The translations under genes and the position numbers were made by a program. A DNA stretch of 51,511 nt, taken from the NCBI GenBank assembly GCA_015492495.1, contig WGEY01000038.1, positions 1-51,511 of the forward strand. Reading direction: 5' to 3'. This stretch comes from Deltaproteobacteria bacterium. GTDB lineage: Bacteria; Desulfobacterota; GWC2-55-46; DRQE01. Below the pieces are notes generated by a model that was not told the origin of the DNA, searched no databases, and saw only the letters and a program-made list of their open reading frames with translations. This document shows positions 10,991 through 19,679 of the stretch, piece by piece. Positions within the stretch are counted from its first letter, which is position 1. Each line of letters begins with the position of its first letter.

Positions 10991-11671
10991 ATGTCAATAG
11001 ATGATCTCAAGGGAAAGGAGACCTGGAGGCTCTTCCGCATCCTGAGCGAGTTCGTCGAGGGCTTCGAAGAGCTTACCGATATCGGACCGGCCGTGAGTAT
11101 ATTCGGCTCGTCGCGTTTTAAACCCGGGAACAAGTACTACAAGAAGGCGGTCGAGGTGGCGAGGCTTCTTTCCGAAAACGGCTACGCCATTATAACGGGG
11201 GGCGGCGGCGGCATCATGGAGGCTGCCAACAAGGGGGCGTCGCTCAACAAGGGGGTATCGGTGGGGCTTAACATCACGCTCCCCAGGGAACAGAAGCCGA
11301 ATCGCTTTCAGAACAAGTCCTTGCACTTCCGTTATTTTTTCGCAAGAAAGGTCATGTTCGTAAAGTACGCCATAGGGTACGTGTGTATGCCGGGCGGCTT
11401 CGGCACGCTTGATGAGTTCTTCGAGGCGCTCACACTCATCCAGACACACAAGATATACCCCTTCCCGTTGATACTCTTCGGCACAAGCTACTGGCAGCCC
11501 ATCCTGGACTTCATGAACGGCAACATGCTCGAATACGGCACGATCACCAGGGACGACCTGAAGATCATCAAGGTCACGAACGACCCGCAGGAGGTGGTCA
11601 GCATAATCAACAAGCACAGGGACTGGAAGATGAGGATGGTCGAGAAGGCGAAGCCGTCCGAAGGCTCGTGA
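10991..11671 (+). CDS. LOG-family nucleotide-binding protein (TIGR00730 type)
   Basis: The Rossmann-like LOG fold is indicated by GGGGGIMEAANKGA and by MPGGFGTLDEFFEALT, the PGGxGTxxE catalytic and nucleotide-binding motif. The family was formerly annotated as lysine decarboxylase. Characterised members release the free base from nucleoside 5'-monophosphates, in plants the cytokinin riboside monophosphate; the bacterial substrate is often AMP or unknown. At 226 residues it is somewhat longer than the roughly 190-residue short form. It follows guaA by four bases and is likely co-transcribed, which fits a role in nucleotide metabolism. Confidence 0.85.
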   Translation: MSIDDLKGKETWRLFRILSEFVEGFEELTDIGPAVSIFGSSRFKPGNKYYKKAVEVARLLSENGYAIITGGGGGIMEAANKGASLNKGVSVGLNITLPREQKPNRFQNKSLHFRYFFARKVMFVKYAIGYVCMPGGFGTLDEFFEALTLIQTHKIYPFPLILFGTSYWQPILDFMNGNMLEYGTITRDDLKIIKVTNDPQEVVSIINKHRDWKMRMVEKAKPSEGS

Positions 11672-11720
11672 CTGGTATTTGCGGACACGGCGGGATCATG
11701 GAGAGGTGCAAGGATCCTTG

Positions 11721-11945
11721 ATGACAAACGGTTCAGGAGGCCATATGAAAGAGAGTGAAGCACATGCGCATGAACACACCGAGAAGCTCAGGAAGATCAC
11801 CGTCAACCTCGAGGAGGACCAGATAGAGCTTCTGAGGGAGATCGCCAGGGAGTACAGTGAAAAGTTGGGGCAGCGCTGGAGCGTGAGCGCGGTCACAAGG
11901 GTTGCGGTAGGAGACTTCCTGACGAAGCTTGGGAAGATAGCCTGA
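11721..11945 (+). CDS. Small ribbon-helix-helix-like protein
   Basis: This is a protein of about 74 residues. After a His/Glu-rich start (ESEAHAHEHTEK), the sequence KITVNLEEDQIELLREIAREY, split here as one beta strand and one helix, followed by WSVSAVTRVAVGDFL, has the spacing of a MetJ/Arc/CopG ribbon-helix-helix fold. A DNA-binding regulator is therefore likely; the target is unknown. The start is uncertain. The ATG at 11721 has AAGGA six bases upstream, and the ATG at 11745 has AGGAGG only four bases upstream. The gap before it (50 bases after the LOG gene) allows co-transcription with guaBA. It could autoregulate, but no operator was identified. Confidence 0.6.
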   Translation: MTNGSGGHMKESEAHAHEHTEKLRKITVNLEEDQIELLREIAREYSEKLGQRWSVSAVTRVAVGDFLTKLGKIA

Positions 11946-12116
11946 CCGGCCATGTACTATGTGGTCGCATTCCGGAACTGATCCCAGGCGGACCCCCAGG
12001 GGGCGGTCGCCGAAGTGCGGCCATAATTAGGTTGGTATTGGTATAGGTCTTAGATGCGGCGTGGACGGGCGGGCCGGGATGGTACGTACAATGACAAAGG
12101 CATGCGGGGCAATGTG

Positions 12117-13085
12117 ATGATCTTTGGCTCAAGGTTCGGCAAGGGCGTTTTTTTGTTGGCAGGCCTTTTGTTTCTTGCCGGTTGTGTGAGCATAAACATT
12201 CCTTCGACGATGCCCCTTACCGAGACGGTCGTAGGGGGAAGGGGACGGGCCAAGATCCTCATAGTCGACGTATCCGGCGTCATAAAGGACAGGAGGCCTT
12301 CGGCATGGAGGCTAATCGAGCGTCCTTCCCTTACATCGAGGATAAGGGAGGAGCTTGACAAGGCATACCGTGACGAGGATGTGAAGGCGGTCATACTCAG
12401 GATAAACTCACCCGGCGGCGAGGTCACCACTACCGACATAATCCACCACGAGATAACGAGGTTCAAGGAGAAGAAGGACGTCTTCGTCGTAGCCCAGCTC
12501 ATGGGTGTTGCGGCCTCCGGCGGCTACTACGTAGCGCTTGCGGCCGATAGAATCGTCGCGCATCCGACCACGGTGGTAGGCGGCATTGGTGTGGTGGCAT
12601 ACAGGATAAACGCTTCAGGTCTCATCGAAAAGATAGGTATCACGGACGAGACCGTGAAGTCCGGCGACAAGAAGGACATGGGCTCTCCGCTCAGGCCTGT
12701 GACGGACGAGGAGAGGCGCATACTACAGGGTATCGTGGACGGCCTCTTCAGCACATTCCTCGACAAGGTGAGGGCGTCGAGGACGCTCTCGGACAGAGAG
12801 GTGGAGGCCGTAAGCGACGGCAGGGTCTATACCGCGTCACAGGCATTGAAACTCAGGCTCATAGACTCGATAGGCTACATGGACGACACCGTGGAGCTTG
12901 TAAAGAAGCAGGCCGGGCTCAGGGATGCGCGTATCGTAACCTATGCAAGGCCGGGCTCATACAGGAGCAACATCTATTCGGCCGCAGACCTCGGGGTTCC
13001 GCACAGGATAAACATCCTGAACATAGACGGCAGCGGTGTCGTAGAAAACCTGGGCTTCAGGTTCATGTACCTGTGGATGCCTTAG
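12117..13085 (+). CDS. sppA: Signal peptide peptidase SppA, lipoprotein form
   Basis: SppA degrades cleaved signal peptides. The protease domain is of the S49 type, with RINSPGGEV, GVAASGGYYVA containing the nucleophilic serine, and a downstream VKSGDKKDMG stretch carrying the general-base lysine candidate. At about 322 residues it is the short, single-domain form. The N-terminus is unusual in having a lipobox (LLFLAGC) instead of a plain transmembrane anchor, so the enzyme should be a lipoprotein on the periplasmic side. The ATG at 12117 is chosen because GGGG lies seven bases upstream; the ATG at 12102 is also possible. The gap of about 170 bases upstream contains a GC-rich imperfect inverted repeat near 11985-12012. 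The membrane glycosyltransferase gene follows 28 bases downstream. Confidence 0.9.
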   Translation: MIFGSRFGKGVFLLAGLLFLAGCVSINIPSTMPLTETVVGGRGRAKILIVDVSGVIKDRRPSAWRLIERPSLTSRIREELDKAYRDEDVKAVILRINSPGGEVTTTDIIHHEITRFKEKKDVFVVAQLMGVAASGGYYVALAADRIVAHPTTVVGGIGVVAYRINASGLIEKIGITDETVKSGDKKDMGSPLRPVTDEERRILQGIVDGLFSTFLDKVRASRTLSDREVEAVSDGRVYTASQALKLRLIDSIGYMDDTVELVKKQAGLRDARIVTYARPGSYRSNIYSAADLGVPHRINILNIDGSGVVENLGFRFMYLWMP

Positions 13086-13113
13086 CCGGGCCGCCGTAAA
13101 CGGTGTGTAATCG

Positions 13114-14874
13114 ATGTCCCCTCTCGATATAACCTACAGGGTCGGTTTTGTCATAGGAGGCCTCAGCCTCCTTGTTTTTTTGCTCGGCCACACGGGCCTC
13201 CTCTCCCCGGTATTTATTGTGCTCGCCGTGCTCGTTGCCGTATTTTTTCTGTGGCTTCTCCTGAGGCAAGGCTTGATCTCAAGCGGCGCAAGGTTCGTCT
13301 CCTGCCCCGGCCCTCGTCCATGGCTGCTTCACGGTACGGTACTCCTGTTTGTTCTGCTTGTTCTTCCTCTCGCTCTCACCCCGCCCTCGGTGAGGGATGA
13401 GCTGATACACCACTTGGCCGTACCGGCCATCTACGCGAGGGAAGGCAGGATCATTGACCTGCCGACGATGCCCGTGTCCTACTTCCCCATGAACATAGAC
13501 CTTCTCTACCTCATCCCCCTGGTCCTTGGAAACGATATCGTGCCCCGGCTCGTGCACCTGGCCTTCGGGCTCCTTACCGCAGCGGTGATCTACTCCTACC
13601 TGAGCGTCCGCCTCGACAGGAGCTCGGCCATGCTCGGGGTCCTTCTCTTCCTTTCGACCCCGGTGGTCATGAACCTCTCACGCATGGCCTATGTGGACCT
13701 CGGTGCAACCTTTTTTTCGACCCTGGCGCTCGTAGGCGTGCTTTTCTGGAGGGACGGCGACGACAGGTGGCTTTTGTACTCCGCGCTGGCGCTGGGGCTT
13801 GCGCTGGGTTCGAAGTACAACATGCTCATAAGCCTCCTGCTCCTGAGCCTGATGGTTGTACATGTCTCGCTCAGGAGGAGGCGGGGGCAGGCCGCCTCCC
13901 TCCGGACAGGTGCGCTCTACTTTGCGGTGGCGCTCGTTGTCTTCCTTCCCTGGCTTTTAAGGAACTACATTCTCGCCGGCAGCCCGCTCTACCCCCTTAT
14001 AGGCGCCGTAAGCTCATCGTTTGCAGAGGGCGGGGGGCTGCACGTGGGCGGGAGCCTCTCCCCTGTGGCCAAGAGGTACATCCTGTACAACGAGAGCACA
14101 CTGGATATACTGCTTGTACCGTTGAGGATCTTCTGGGAGGGGATGGACAACTCCATAGAGAGGTTCGACGGTGTGCTGAACCCCTTTTTCCTCGTCTTCA
14201 TCCTCTTCGCCTTCTTGAGGAGGGGACTGAAGGACCTATGGTACCTCGTCGTTTTTTCCGTCCTCTTCTTCTACATCGCCTTTTTCACCTCGGACCTCGT
14301 CATAAGGTACATCCTGCCGGTCCTGCCCCCGCTCGTGATAATAAGCGTGTGGGGGCTTAAGAATGCCTTTGAGACCAGGGTGCTCAGGTACGCGGCAACG
14401 GTTTTCCTTTTCCTTTTCCTTGCCTTCAACCTGCATTACCTGAAGGGGCTTTATACAAGCTATAGACCCATCTCGTACCTTGTCGGCGGCGAGACCCGCC
14501 GGGAGTACCTTTCAAGGGTCCTTCCGGACTACAGGGTCGTCGCCTACGCCAACGAGAACATACCCGAAGACTCTAAGGTGTACTTCCTCTTTACCGGCGA
14601 CAGGGTGTATTACTGGGAGAGGGATGTCTACTACGGGGACAGGACCGGCGGAGAGCTCGTCTCCCTTGTGAAGGGGGCACGCGATGCCGCCTCACTCAGG
14701 GACAGGTTCGCATCGAGAGGCTTCACCCACCTCTTCGTCATGGATGCGCTCCTTAAGAGGTTCGCGCTCGACAACTTCGGCGAAGACGAGCTGGCAGTAC
14801 TTTCCGGGTTTTTCAGGGACCACATCGAGCGGCTCTACGGTGCGAACGGATTTTCGCTTTACCGGATAATTTGA
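13114..14874 (+). CDS. Multi-spanning glycosyltransferase, PMT/ArnT-like
   Basis: This is an integral membrane protein of 586 residues with about ten hydrophobic segments in the first 420 residues and a soluble C-terminal domain of roughly 130 residues. The first large loop contains PSVRDELIHHLAVPAIYAREG, an acidic-pair motif placed like the catalytic loop of GT-C enzymes (dolichyl-phosphate-mannose mannosyltransferase and ArnT-type). GSKYNM and PWLLRNYILAGSPLYP are also typical of this group. It probably moves a sugar from a polyprenyl-phosphate donor to a periplasmic lipid, glycan or protein; donor and acceptor are unknown. It follows sppA closely. The roughly 130 bases after it hold no gene. 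Confidence 0.8.
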   Translation: MSPLDITYRVGFVIGGLSLLVFLLGHTGLLSPVFIVLAVLVAVFFLWLLLRQGLISSGARFVSCPGPRPWLLHGTVLLFVLLVLPLALTPPSVRDELIHHLAVPAIYAREGRIIDLPTMPVSYFPMNIDLLYLIPLVLGNDIVPRLVHLAFGLLTAAVIYSYLSVRLDRSSAMLGVLLFLSTPVVMNLSRMAYVDLGATFFSTLALVGVLFWRDGDDRWLLYSALALGLALGSKYNMLISLLLLSLMVVHVSLRRRRGQAASLRTGALYFAVALVVFLPWLLRNYILAGSPLYPLIGAVSSSFAEGGGLHVGGSLSPVAKRYILYNESTLDILLVPLRIFWEGMDNSIERFDGVLNPFFLVFILFAFLRRGLKDLWYLVVFSVLFFYIAFFTSDLVIRYILPVLPPLVIISVWGLKNAFETRVLRYAATVFLFLFLAFNLHYLKGLYTSYRPISYLVGGETRREYLSRVLPDYRVVAYANENIPEDSKVYFLFTGDRVYYWERDVYYGDRTGGELVSLVKGARDAASLRDRFASRGFTHLFVMDALLKRFALDNFGEDELAVLSGFFRDHIERLYGANGFSLYRII

Positions 14875-15005
14875 CAGCGTATAGGCTCTTACGCACGCCA
14901 TTCATTCCACCGCCGACATTGCTTTTGAGCCGCCTTCTCCATTACGCCCGCCCTTTTTTGTCGGCTTCGAGTGACCCAGCCTCACAACCCATCTGACAAA
15001 ATCAC

Positions 15006-15035
15006 TTGACCACACAATTTGAAAATTGTTAAAGT
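15006..15035 (+). promoter_or_regulatory. rnf promoter with palindromic operator
   Basis: A -35-like box TTGACC (15006-15011) and a -10-like box TAAAGT (15030-15035) are separated by 18 bases. The spacer contains a perfect inverted repeat, ACAATTT-GA-AAATTGT (15014-15029), which fills it almost exactly. A dimeric regulator bound here would cover the promoter. The palindrome does not match the FNR, Rex or Fur consensus as I know them, so the regulator is unknown. rnfC starts 46 bases downstream of the -10 box. Confidence 0.55.
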
Positions 15036-15080
15036 TATGTGCTCAAGGCCTGATCCGACCCGGATCATTAAGGATCGCTG

Positions 15081-16415
15081 ATGAAGCTTAAGACATTTGA
15101 AAGGGGCGTACACCCCTCATACAACAAGGAGCTGACCGCCGACAAGGCCGTTGTAAGGGCCGGTTTGCCCGGGCGGGTTATCATACCGCTCAGCCAGCAC
15201 ATAGGCGCACCCTGCGAGCCGGTTGTAAAGAAAGGCGACGAGGTCAGCGAGGGGCAGAAGATAGGAGAGGCCACATCCTTCGTGTCGGCCCCCGTGCACT
15301 CGAGCATATCGGGAAAGGTAAAGGACATCGTAATGCATCCGCATCCTTCGGGGGCACGGGCGCTGGCGGTGGTCATAGAGGGAGACGGCGAGACAAGGGA
15401 CTGGGAGTCGGATGGAGGAGGGTTTGATCTGGATGCGCTCGGGCCCGAGGAGATACGCGGCCTTATAAGGGATGCCGGCATCGTCGGGCTCGGAGGGGCC
15501 ACATTCCCAACCTCCGTGAAGCTCAGCCCTCCGAAGGGAAGCAGAATAGATTCGGTGATACTGAACGGCTGCGAGTGCGAACCCTTTCTCACGGCGGACC
15601 ACCGTATCATGGTTGAGGAGTCCGAGAAGGTGGTGCTGGGGCTAAAGGCCATAATGAAGACTGTGGGGGCAGGTTCTGGCTACATAGGCATCGAGGACAA
15701 CAAGCCGGATGCCATTGAGGCGATCAAGGCCGCGGTTTCATCGCTTGCACCGGATATCAGGATAGTACTTCTCGAGACCAAGTACCCGCAGGGCGCCGAA
15801 AAGATGCTGATAGACGCCGTGCTCGGAAGAAAGGTCCCCGTGGGAAAGCTTCCGCTCGATGTGGGAGTCGTTGTCAACAACATCGGTACGGCGGCGGCGA
15901 TCTACGAGGCCATAAGGTACAGGAAGCCGGTCATAGAGAGGGTCGTCACTGTAAGCGGAAACGGGGTGAAGGAGCCCAAGAACCTTTTGGTTCGTATCGG
16001 CACCACCTTCGACGAGGTCATCAGCCAGTGCGGCGGCCTCGTTGACGGGATGGAGAAGGAGGTCCTGAGCGGCGGCCCCATGATGGGGGTGGCTCAGAAG
16101 ACCCTGGAGGTGCCGGTGGTAAAGGGTACCTCCGGGATAACGGTCCTTGCTGGCAGCGAGATAAAACCCGCCACGCACAAGCCATGCATAAGGTGCGCCA
16201 GCTGCGTGGATGCCTGTCCGATGGGGTTGATGCCCTACAAGATAGCCGACATGGGGCGGCTCGGCATGACGGATGACTTCAAGTCCTGGAGCGGCCTTGC
16301 CTGTATCGAGTGCGGGTGCTGCTCGTTTGTGTGTCCGGCGAAGAGGCCGCTCGTGCAGTGGATAAGGGTCGGGAAGGTAAGGTTGAGAGAGGCGGAGCGC
16401 AGCTCGAGCAAGTAG
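15081..16415 (+). CDS. rnfC: Rnf complex subunit RnfC
   Basis: RnfC is the peripheral NADH/flavin and Fe-S subunit of the Rnf complex, which couples ferredoxin:NAD+ oxidoreduction to an Na+ or H+ gradient. The N-terminal barrel-like region (FERGVHPSYNKELT, GLPGRVIIPLSQHIG) leads to the NADH/FMN-binding region with GGATFPTSVKL and NGCECEPFLTADHR. Two C-terminal ferredoxin motifs follow, CIRCASCVDACP and CIECGCCSFVCP. At 444 residues it is the short form without the long C-terminal extension of E. coli RsxC. AAGGA lies seven bases before the ATG. It is the first gene of the rnfCDGEAB order. Confidence 0.96.
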   Translation: MKLKTFERGVHPSYNKELTADKAVVRAGLPGRVIIPLSQHIGAPCEPVVKKGDEVSEGQKIGEATSFVSAPVHSSISGKVKDIVMHPHPSGARALAVVIEGDGETRDWESDGGGFDLDALGPEEIRGLIRDAGIVGLGGATFPTSVKLSPPKGSRIDSVILNGCECEPFLTADHRIMVEESEKVVLGLKAIMKTVGAGSGYIGIEDNKPDAIEAIKAAVSSLAPDIRIVLLETKYPQGAEKMLIDAVLGRKVPVGKLPLDVGVVVNNIGTAAAIYEAIRYRKPVIERVVTVSGNGVKEPKNLLVRIGTTFDEVISQCGGLVDGMEKEVLSGGPMMGVAQKTLEVPVVKGTSGITVLAGSEIKPATHKPCIRCASCVDACPMGLMPYKIADMGRLGMTDDFKSWSGLACIECGCCSFVCPAKRPLVQWIRVGKVRLREAERSSSK

Positions 16416-16775
16416 GCCGGTACGGTTCGCCGACACAGGGCGTGAACCATGATCGTGCCGCCGGCTCGTCTGGTGGGGTGTAATAGGGTAAGGAAACACA
16501 GATTTGTTGCCTGTCTCGCATTGCACGGCAAGGCACCGGATCTGATAAACGGGCGAAGCTACCTTGCCGGGGAGGAGGGTTTTTATCTCCTCCAAATATC
16601 GTTTTCAGTAAACTGCTTCGTCGGGTTCCCGCGCTCCACGTCGGGACAAGCCTCTGCAACGACGAATTAACCAGAGTTTACGTGATCTTTTACATGACGG
16701 GATCGCCTGCAGCCCGTTGCAGGCTGCTTCAATCTTGAGTTCAAGAGAATCTGATTCTGGCAGGGAATGGAATCC
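16416..16775. other. Long gap inside rnf operon, with a repeat copy
   Basis: There are 360 bases without a convincing gene between rnfC and rnfD, where such operons are normally tight. It holds a copy of the extragenic palindromic repeat (about 16703-16735). No clear promoter or terminator was seen, though one may be hidden. It could be an inserted repeat element or a site for differential expression or RNA processing. Confidence 0.5.
16709..16735 (+). repeat. Extragenic palindromic repeat, copy 1
   Basis: GCAGCC (16709-16714) pairs with GGCTGC (16722-16727) around CGTTGCA, followed by TTCAATC. It matches the family core AGCCC-gCTGCAGgg-GCTTCAA seen at 24195, 31088, 31411, 44841 and 48855. 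Confidence 0.5.
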
Positions 16776-17804
16776 ATGATGGATAAGACACGGCAGGTTG
16801 GAGAGGAAAGCAAAGCCGGGGCGCGGGGCTCAACCCCCGGGGGCTCCGGAGACGGGCCTCTTATAGTTTCGTCATCGCCGCATCTTCTTACGGCCGACAA
16901 CATCCCTAAGATAATGCATTCGGTCGTGGCCGCGCTCCTGCCGGCATGCGCGGTCAGCATATACTTCTTCGGCATCAGGGCGCTTCTCCTTATCGCCGTA
17001 AGTGTGGCGGCATGCATCGCCACCGAGAGGGCGATCCAGCGGTTCTTGGGCAAGCCGTCGACCATTGCGGACGGAAGTGCGATAATCACCGGCATCTTGC
17101 TGGCACTCACGCTCCCGCCGAGCTTTCCGCTTCTCGGGGCGGTCCTGGGATCTGTCTTTGCCATAGCCATAGGCAAACACATATTCGGCGGGCTCGGCTA
17201 CAACATCTTCAACCCGGCGCTCCTTGGCAGGGCCTTCCTTCAGGCTGCGTACCCGGTGCTCATCACCACCTGGGTGGAGCCGTTTACAAGGGGCTTTGAC
17301 GTGGATGCCATAGCCGCTGCCACACCGCTTGCGCTGATGAAGTTCGAGGGTCAGATGACACCGCATCTGGACCTTCTCTTCGGGAACATCTCCGGCTCGC
17401 TCGGGGAGACCTCGGCCGTTGCGATCATCATAGGAGGGCTGTACCTCAGGTACAAGGGGTACATAAACTGGAAGCTGCCTCTCGGCTATCTCGGCAGCAT
17501 GGCCTTTTTCGGCGGCATCTTCTGGCTCATGAATCCCTCGAGATACCCGGACCCGCTCTTTCACGTGCTGGCCGGCGGGGCCATGCTAGGCGCATGGTTC
17601 ATGGTTACTGACATGGTGACCTCGCCCACCACGCCTAAGGGCCAGTGGATCTTCGCGATAGCGGCCGGGGCCATTGCGGTAATAATACGGCTCTTCGGAG
17701 GACTGCCGGAGGGGGTCATGTACTCGATACTTCTTCTGAACTCCGTCGTTCCGCTCATCAACAGGTGGACAAGGCCGAAGGTCTTCGGGGAGGTGTCGTC
17801 TTGA
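16776..17804 (+). CDS. rnfD: Rnf complex subunit RnfD
   Basis: RnfD is a membrane subunit carrying covalently bound FMN. After about 30 hydrophilic residues comes the family signature SSSPHLLTADNIPKIM. Roughly eight to nine transmembrane segments follow, with GLGYNIFNPALLGRAF in the middle. The sequence DAIAAATPLALMK holds the threonine expected to carry the flavin, which would be attached by an ApbE enzyme (not in this window). The ATG at 16776 has AGGGA about nine bases upstream and is preferred over the ATG at 16767; the ATG at 16779 is also possible. At about 342 residues it is full length. The stop codon overlaps the TTG start of rnfG. Confidence 0.95.
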   Translation: MMDKTRQVGEESKAGARGSTPGGSGDGPLIVSSSPHLLTADNIPKIMHSVVAALLPACAVSIYFFGIRALLLIAVSVAACIATERAIQRFLGKPSTIADGSAIITGILLALTLPPSFPLLGAVLGSVFAIAIGKHIFGGLGYNIFNPALLGRAFLQAAYPVLITTWVEPFTRGFDVDAIAAATPLALMKFEGQMTPHLDLLFGNISGSLGETSAVAIIIGGLYLRYKGYINWKLPLGYLGSMAFFGGIFWLMNPSRYPDPLFHVLAGGAMLGAWFMVTDMVTSPTTPKGQWIFAIAAGAIAVIIRLFGGLPEGVMYSILLLNSVVPLINRWTRPKVFGEVSS

Positions 17805-18409
17805 AAAACAGTTCGCCACTGGGTATGATACTTGCGTTGACTGTCACGGCCGTGGTGATCGGCGCGATACTGGCAGGTTTTTACCAGTTGGTCGAGCCGA
17901 GGATAGAGGCGAACAGGCTCGCGGAGGAGAAGAGGGCCATCTTTTCCGTGCTCGAGGGGGCGGAGACATACGATGTCATAGAAAGGGAGGTACCTTCGGA
18001 CAAGAAGGGCGGGGAGATCATCCGTATCTTCAGGGGGCTTGATGCCGATGGGCGTACGGTCGGATACGCCTTCATAGCCGAAGGACCGGGGTTTGCAGGC
18101 ATCATACGGATGATGGTCGGCTTGAACTTCGACCTTGAGACACTCTCGGGGCTCAAGGTCATGGAACAGGTGGAGACCCCGGGGCTCGGCAACAAGATAG
18201 GCGAGGAGAAGTTCGAGGGGCAGTTCAAGGGGGTTGCCATAAGACCCAGGATAGAATATCTCAAGAACAAGAAACCGGTGAAGCCGAACCAGATACAGGC
18301 CATAACAGGCGCCACAATATCCAGCAAGGCAGTTGTAGATGCAATAAACAAGAGGGTAGAGACCATCCTTTCGGTGCTCGGGCCGCAGGCAGCGGCCGGG
18401 GAGGGTTGA
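17801..18409 (+). CDS. rnfG: Rnf complex subunit RnfG
   Basis: RnfG has one N-terminal membrane anchor (MILALTVTAVVIGAILAGFY) and a periplasmic FMN-binding domain. The flavinylation motif is ITGATISSKAVVDAI, with the threonine of TGAT as the likely attachment site. The start is a TTG at 17801 that overlaps the rnfD stop in the arrangement TTGA; GGGGAGGTG about six bases upstream is a strong ribosome binding site. The protein is 202 residues, normal for the family. An in-frame opening far upstream (17645) runs through rnfD and is not used. rnfE begins one base after the stop. Confidence 0.94.
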   Translation: MKNSSPLGMILALTVTAVVIGAILAGFYQLVEPRIEANRLAEEKRAIFSVLEGAETYDVIEREVPSDKKGGEIIRIFRGLDADGRTVGYAFIAEGPGFAGIIRMMVGLNFDLETLSGLKVMEQVETPGLGNKIGEEKFEGQFKGVAIRPRIEYLKNKKPVKPNQIQAITGATISSKAVVDAINKRVETILSVLGPQAAAGEG

Positions 18410-18410
18410 T

Positions 18411-19028
18411 TTGACCAGCCAGAGGACACTCTTTCAGGAGTTCAAAAAGGGTATATGGGCCGAGAACCCGGTCATAAAGATGCTTCTCGGCATGTGTCCC
18501 GCACTTGCCGTTACGAACTCGGCGGTGAACGGGCTCGCCATGGGGCTTGCCTCGACCTTCGTCGTTATCTGTTCCAGCGCGATCGTCTCCATCATCAGGA
18601 GGTTCGTTCCGGGCGGGGTGAGGATACCCACGTACATAATCATAATAGCCGGATTCGTTACCCTCGCGGACCTGTTCCTGAGGGCCTACTTCCCGGTCAT
18701 CTCCAAGGCGCTGGGCCCGTATGTGCCTCTCATAGTCGTAAACTGCATGATAATGGGCAGGGCCGAGTTCTTTGCATCCAAGCATCCGGTCGTGCCTTCG
18801 ATACTTGATGCTCTGGGCACTGGTACCGGCTTTGTATGGGTGCTGGTGGTGCTTGGATCCATAAGGGAGATCCTCGGCTCGGGCAGCATCTTCGGGGTCA
18901 CGCTTCTTTCGGAGAGGATCTACACCCCGTGGGTGGTGATGATTCTGCCGGCCGGGGCGTTTCTGAGCCTCGGGCTTCTCATAGCCCTTATAAACTACCT
19001 TACTCAACGCAGGCAGGGGGCGCATTGA
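18411..19028 (+). CDS. rnfE: Rnf complex subunit RnfE
   Basis: RnfE is a hydrophobic subunit with about six transmembrane helices, related to RnfA, with which it forms a pseudo-symmetric pair in the membrane core. Signature stretches include NPVIKMLLGMCPALAVTNSA, VVNCMIMGRAEFFA and GSIREILGSG. The conserved cysteines (MCPALA, VNCMI) fit the reported Fe-S site between RnfA and RnfE. The start is a TTG at 18411 with GAGGG five bases upstream, directly after the rnfG stop. It is 205 residues long, the normal length. Its stop overlaps the TTG start of rnfA. Confidence 0.95.
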   Translation: MTSQRTLFQEFKKGIWAENPVIKMLLGMCPALAVTNSAVNGLAMGLASTFVVICSSAIVSIIRRFVPGGVRIPTYIIIIAGFVTLADLFLRAYFPVISKALGPYVPLIVVNCMIMGRAEFFASKHPVVPSILDALGTGTGFVWVLVVLGSIREILGSGSIFGVTLLSERIYTPWVVMILPAGAFLSLGLLIALINYLTQRRQGAH

Positions 19029-19603
19029 AGATCTTACTGGTATTCATATCCGCAGCCATAGTGAACAACTTCGTCCTTACGTACTTCCTGGGCATATGTC
19101 CCTTTCTGGGGGTCTCCAAGAGGATAGACACCTCTGTGAACATGGGGCTTGCGACCACCTTCGTCATGAGCCTGGCGGCGGCGATTACGTGGCTCATAAA
19201 CCATTACATACTCATAGCGTTCAACCTGCCGTTTCTGCAGAACGTGACGTATATCATAACCATCGCCTCGCTGGTCCAGCTCGTCGAGATGTTCATAAGG
19301 AAGTCAAGCCCGTCCCTGTACCGAAGCCTCGGGATATTTCTTCCGCTTATTACCACTAACTGCGCCATCCTCGGATTGACGCTTTTTGCTGCATTGAGGG
19401 AGTATTCATTCATCGAGAGCCTGTCTTTTGGCATAGGCGCAGGGGCGGGGTTTACGATAGCGCTTGTCATAATGGCCGGCATACGCGAGGAGCTGGAGTT
19501 CGCTGATGTACCCGCCCCGTTGAAGGGCGCGCCCATGACGCTTCTTGTCGCAGGGATGCTTGCCCTTGCCTTCATGGGCTTCGCCGGGCTCCTTTCGGTT
19601 TAG
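19025..19603 (+). CDS. rnfA: Rnf complex subunit RnfA
   Basis: RnfA is a membrane subunit with six transmembrane helices: NNFVLTYFLGICPFLGVSK at the start, TTNCAILGLTLFAAL in the middle and AGIREELEFADVP near the end. The cysteines in GICPF and TNCAI mirror those of RnfE and are the expected ligands of the intramembrane iron centre. The start is a TTG at 19025 overlapping the rnfE stop (TTGA), with AGGGGG a few bases upstream. This gives 192 residues, the family length. The longer open frame from 18836 runs through rnfE and is rejected. Confidence 0.95.
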   Translation: MKILLVFISAAIVNNFVLTYFLGICPFLGVSKRIDTSVNMGLATTFVMSLAAAITWLINHYILIAFNLPFLQNVTYIITIASLVQLVEMFIRKSSPSLYRSLGIFLPLITTNCAILGLTLFAALREYSFIESLSFGIGAGAGFTIALVIMAGIREELEFADVPAPLKGAPMTLLVAGMLALAFMGFAGLLSV

Positions 19604-19679
19604 CACGGCTATGGCAATTTATGTCGGTACGTGGTAGAATAAAAATCTTCGTTACAACCGGGCTTAGAGGAGTAGCGTT

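Noticed and set aside
18836-19024. Extended N-terminus for RnfA (and likewise 17645-17800 for RnfG)
   Set aside because: These run through the preceding rnf genes in another frame. The TTG starts give family-length proteins with good ribosome binding sites.
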